From contig JBBTCO010000007.1 in the NCBI GenBank assembly GCA_038043185.1, positions 1 through 64,000 on the forward strand: a stretch of 64,000 nucleotides of DNA, given 5' to 3'. The position numbers and the translations under genes were made by a program. The stretch comes from UBA5009 sp038043185. GTDB lineage: Bacteria; Bdellovibrionota; Bdellovibrionia; Bdellovibrionales; Bdellovibrionaceae. This document shows, piece after piece, positions 61,936 to 64,000 of the stretch (position 1 is its first letter; each line of letters opens with the position of its first letter). The notes below the pieces were generated by a model, which saw nothing but the letters and a program-made list of their open reading frames with translations, made no database searches and was not told where the DNA came from.

Positions 61936-62832
61936 TTGAATATTCTAGTCACGGGCGCAACCTCAAAAATCGGGCAAATTCTTATTCCCGAACTTTTAAA
62001 AAACTTGGACATTCAAAAGTTTTACATTTTAACGCGTACAAATCATCCGACGGGAGTTTTTCAACTTTTGAATGACAAAAGAATTGAGTTTGTTCATGGG
62101 GATTTGCTTAAGGATTTACATTTTTTAGACGAGTCAAAACAAATCGACCTTTGTTTGCATATGGCCGCAATAACTCACTCTTTTGATCGCAAAAAATACT
62201 ATGAGTTAAACCAAGAAGCTACTTCCAAACTAGCTGCGCATCTTTATAATGGCGGATGCAAGCAGTTCATATACCTCAGCAGCCAAACAGCAGGAATCAA
62301 AGCCGGCGCCTATGCCGAATCAAAATTCAATAGTGAAAAAAAGCTTTTGGAAATGCCCTGGCTCAAGTTACTTATCATTCGACCCGCCGAAGTTATTGGA
62401 GTTGGCTCGAAAGAAGGTCTAGATAAATTAGAAAATCTTTCAAAAAAAGTAAAAATTTATCCTTGGCTCATTGGTTTTAAAAAAATTCAATTCTCTCCTC
62501 TTAAAATAGAGGATCTTGTGCGATTTATCGGTAAAACTTTAAAAGAAGATCTGCGTGGCACCCGTATTCAAATTTTACGGGGGCCCCATATTAGCTCTAC
62601 TGAGCTAGCTATTTACTTTTGGAAAAAATATCATTCAATCCCAGTTCCTATTTTTACTCCAATTTTAAGGTTCGTAAATAGAATGCTTGGTTTCTGCGGA
62701 ATAAAACTTTTCCCCAAGGATCAAATTTCTAGGATGTTTGGCGTCCGTGGACAAAGTCCTTCTCACAAAGTTGAAATTGAAGAAGTGATATTTGAATCAC
62801 CTTACTTGCATTCCGAGCATTCTCAATGTTAG
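61936..62832 (+). CDS. NAD-dependent epimerase/dehydratase family protein
   Basis: Extended SDR of 298 residues: NILVTGATSKIGQIL (Rossmann), HMAAITHS, YLSSQTAG with the catalytic Ser, and YAESK (YxxxK). The substrate-binding half is diverged, with RPAEVIGVGSKEG in place of the common R-P-x-N-x-x-G-P. The start is a TTG at 61936 with GGAGAG 4-5 nt upstream. It is followed by the GmhB-like phosphatase after 9 nt. A heptose or 6-deoxyheptose epimerase/reductase is conceivable from that context but is not proved. Confidence 0.75.
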   Translation: MNILVTGATSKIGQILIPELLKNLDIQKFYILTRTNHPTGVFQLLNDKRIEFVHGDLLKDLHFLDESKQIDLCLHMAAITHSFDRKKYYELNQEATSKLAAHLYNGGCKQFIYLSSQTAGIKAGAYAESKFNSEKKLLEMPWLKLLIIRPAEVIGVGSKEGLDKLENLSKKVKIYPWLIGFKKIQFSPLKIEDLVRFIGKTLKEDLRGTRIQILRGPHISSTELAIYFWKKYHSIPVPIFTPILRFVNRMLGFCGIKLFPKDQISRMFGVRGQSPSHKVEIEEVIFESPYLHSEHSQC

Positions 62833-62841
62833 ATCAAATTC

Positions 62842-63435
62842 ATGTCACAAAATGAAAATAAAACTCAAACAAGACCCGCAGCATTTTTTGATCGCGATGG
62901 CGTCATCTGCGAATTTGTTGATGAGCTGGCAAGGCTTGATCAATTTAAATTTCGTAAGGGTGTCGCCGAGGCCATTCGAAAATTGAATGAGGCCAATTAT
63001 TGGGTTTTTGTTGCTACTAATCAGCCCAATATCGCAAAAGAAAAAATGACCTGGGCTGCGCTGCAAGAAATTCATCTGCACATGCAGAATGAGTTATTAA
63101 AACAAGGGGCTCGGATTGATCATATTTATTTTTGTCCCCACCGAACGGGTGGAACTCTGAAAGAATTCTCTTTTGATTGCGAATGTCGCAAGCCAAAATC
63201 CGGTATGCTGAAAGAGGCGGCAAAAGAATATTCTATCGAGAAAGCGCGATCTTTTATGATTGGTGATACTTGGCGGGATGTCGAATGTGCAAAGGGTTTT
63301 GGCATCACTTCACTTGGAGTTTTAGGCGGCGCCGGTTTCCCTTACATTCCCGAAGAGCCCGAGTTTAAACATAAACCAGATCGTCTTTTTCAGAATCCGC
63401 TTGAAGCTACCGAGTGGTGGCTTGGCCAGCATTAA
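62842..63435 (+). CDS. gmhB: D-glycero-D-manno-heptose 1,7-bisphosphate 7-phosphatase (GmhB-like)
   Basis: HAD phosphatase of 197 residues with motif I FFDRDGVIC (catalytic D17 and D19), motif II ATNQPNIAKEKM, and the zinc site of the GmhB/HisB-N group: C98-P-H100 and C113-E-C115, followed by RKPKSGML and motif IV MIGDTWRDVECA. It removes the 7-phosphate of heptose 1,7-bisphosphate made by the HddA-like kinase, before nucleotide activation. The 3' end overlaps the O-antigen ligase-like gene by 29 nt on the other strand. Confidence 0.88.
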   Translation: MSQNENKTQTRPAAFFDRDGVICEFVDELARLDQFKFRKGVAEAIRKLNEANYWVFVATNQPNIAKEKMTWAALQEIHLHMQNELLKQGARIDHIYFCPHRTGGTLKEFSFDCECRKPKSGMLKEAAKEYSIEKARSFMIGDTWRDVECAKGFGITSLGVLGGAGFPYIPEEPEFKHKPDRLFQNPLEATEWWLGQH

Positions 63436-64000
63436 CTTTCATTGTCCTTACTGCGGCCGTCGCTAGTGCTGCAAAAATCAGATAAGTCCAGCGAACTTTG
63501 GCTCGTTCAAAATTACTTTCTGTTGCGCCGGCAATCAAAAAACTGATTTGCGCCGCCATTAGGCCGTAGGCTAAGCCCTTGATGAAAATAGTTCGACTCG
63601 AAGTGAATAATATTAATTTCCAGCTCTGCCAAAGATTAAAACCTGCAAAAAATAAAAAGCACAATAACCCCAAAATTCCGGTGCCGGCAAGAAAATGCAA
63701 ATATTGATTGTGTGCATGACTTTGAAACTGCTCAATGGGGGCGCCAATTAAATCAAAATATTCCCGCAGACGCCATTTGTACATACCATAGCCAATGCCA
63801 AAAACCGGGTGATCTAAAAATATTTTCCAGTTAGCTGTCCATAGCCAGATTCTTTCGCTGTCATAGTTGTTGGCAGCGTTAAAGGCGAACAAAACTCTTT
63901 CTTGAAATTTAAACCAAAGGGAAAAAAGTAAAACAAATAAGCCGCCACTGCTTGCAAGAAAAATCACACCAAATTTTCTACGATATAAAAATAATGAAAT
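63407..64000 (-). CDS. O-antigen ligase/polymerase-family protein, 5' end beyond window
   Basis: C-terminal 197 or so residues of a multi-span protein. The frame stays open to the right edge without a stop, so the N-terminus is outside the window; the internal GTG at 63967 is not the true start. The large loop contains IWLWTANWKIF, GIGYGMYKW and SHAHNQYLHFLAGTGILGL, the Wzy_C/WaaL signature in which the histidine of the HNQ segment is conserved. Such proteins ligate O-antigen to lipid A core, or polymerise it. Fits the end of a polysaccharide locus. Confidence 0.87.
   Translation of the reverse strand: MSLFLYRRKFGVIFLASSGGLFVLLFSLWFKFQERVLFAFNAANNYDSERIWLWTANWKIFLDHPVFGIGYGMYKWRLREYFDLIGAPIEQFQSHAHNQYLHFLAGTGILGLLCFLFFAGFNLWQSWKLILFTSSRTIFIKGLAYGLMAAQISFLIAGATESNFERAKVRWTYLIFAALATAAVRTMKVNAGQATTR

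Overview
This window is a chromosomal stretch of a Gram-negative bacterium. It has a moderately low G+C content by eye (not computed), short intergenic gaps and many ATGA-type start/stop overlaps. The mixture of genes (a heptose pathway with dedicated transaldolases, a DUF4143-type ATPase, a Y1-transposase remnant, a very mixed O-antigen locus) makes me think of Bdellovibrionota or a related predatory/delta-type lineage. That assignment is an inference from general family resemblance; there is no rRNA or other marker here.

Layout. (1) 1-5.4 kb: the 3' end of a probable REP-associated transposase, then a phosphate-uptake operon pstS-pstC-pstA-pstB. A phosphohexomutase follows pstB by 7 nt and feeds mannose-1-phosphate or a similar sugar into the locus downstream. 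(2) 5.4-6.7 kb: a pair of 29-bp direct repeats and an AAA/DUF4143 ATPase whose 5' end looks shifted to a non-standard start. (3) 6.7-63.9 kb: one very large surface-polysaccharide (LPS O-antigen/capsule) locus, built from short operons on both strands that meet head-on or divide from shared upstream regions.

The locus appears to make at least four activated sugar types. GDP-heptose: SIS isomerase (10.7 kb), HddA-type kinase (22.3 kb), GmhB-type phosphatase (62.8 kb), HddC-type nucleotidyltransferase (7.6 kb), with two transaldolase paralogues that may supply sedoheptulose-7-phosphate. GDP-6-deoxyhexose: ManC, Gmd and two Rmd-like reductases. A dTDP-3-amino-type sugar: RmlA, RmlB, FdtA-like isomerase and FdtB-like aminotransferase, with no RmlC/RmlD. 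A CDP-6-deoxy sugar: RfbF and RfbG. Further tailoring is suggested by a sugar C-methyltransferase, several SAM methyltransferases, a Cys-less UDP-sugar dehydrogenase homologue, a Gfo/Idh oxidoreductase, a UGM-like flavoprotein, and a radical-SAM/ATP-grasp/HAD operon.

Assembly and export: about ten GT2/GT4-type glycosyltransferases, six large multi-span GT-C-like proteins, an ABC-2 exporter (Wzm/Wzt without the C-terminal O-antigen-binding domain), a separate Wzx-like flippase, and an O-antigen ligase-like protein cut by the right edge. The most unusual part is 52.3-59 kb. There a class II aldolase, a tandem double nucleotidyltransferase, a GT2 and a GT-C protein fused to a uridine-kinase-like domain form one operon, divergent from a HAD phosphatase; this could be an undescribed sugar or polyol activation route. 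No tRNA, rRNA, CRISPR array or recognisable transcription regulator was seen.
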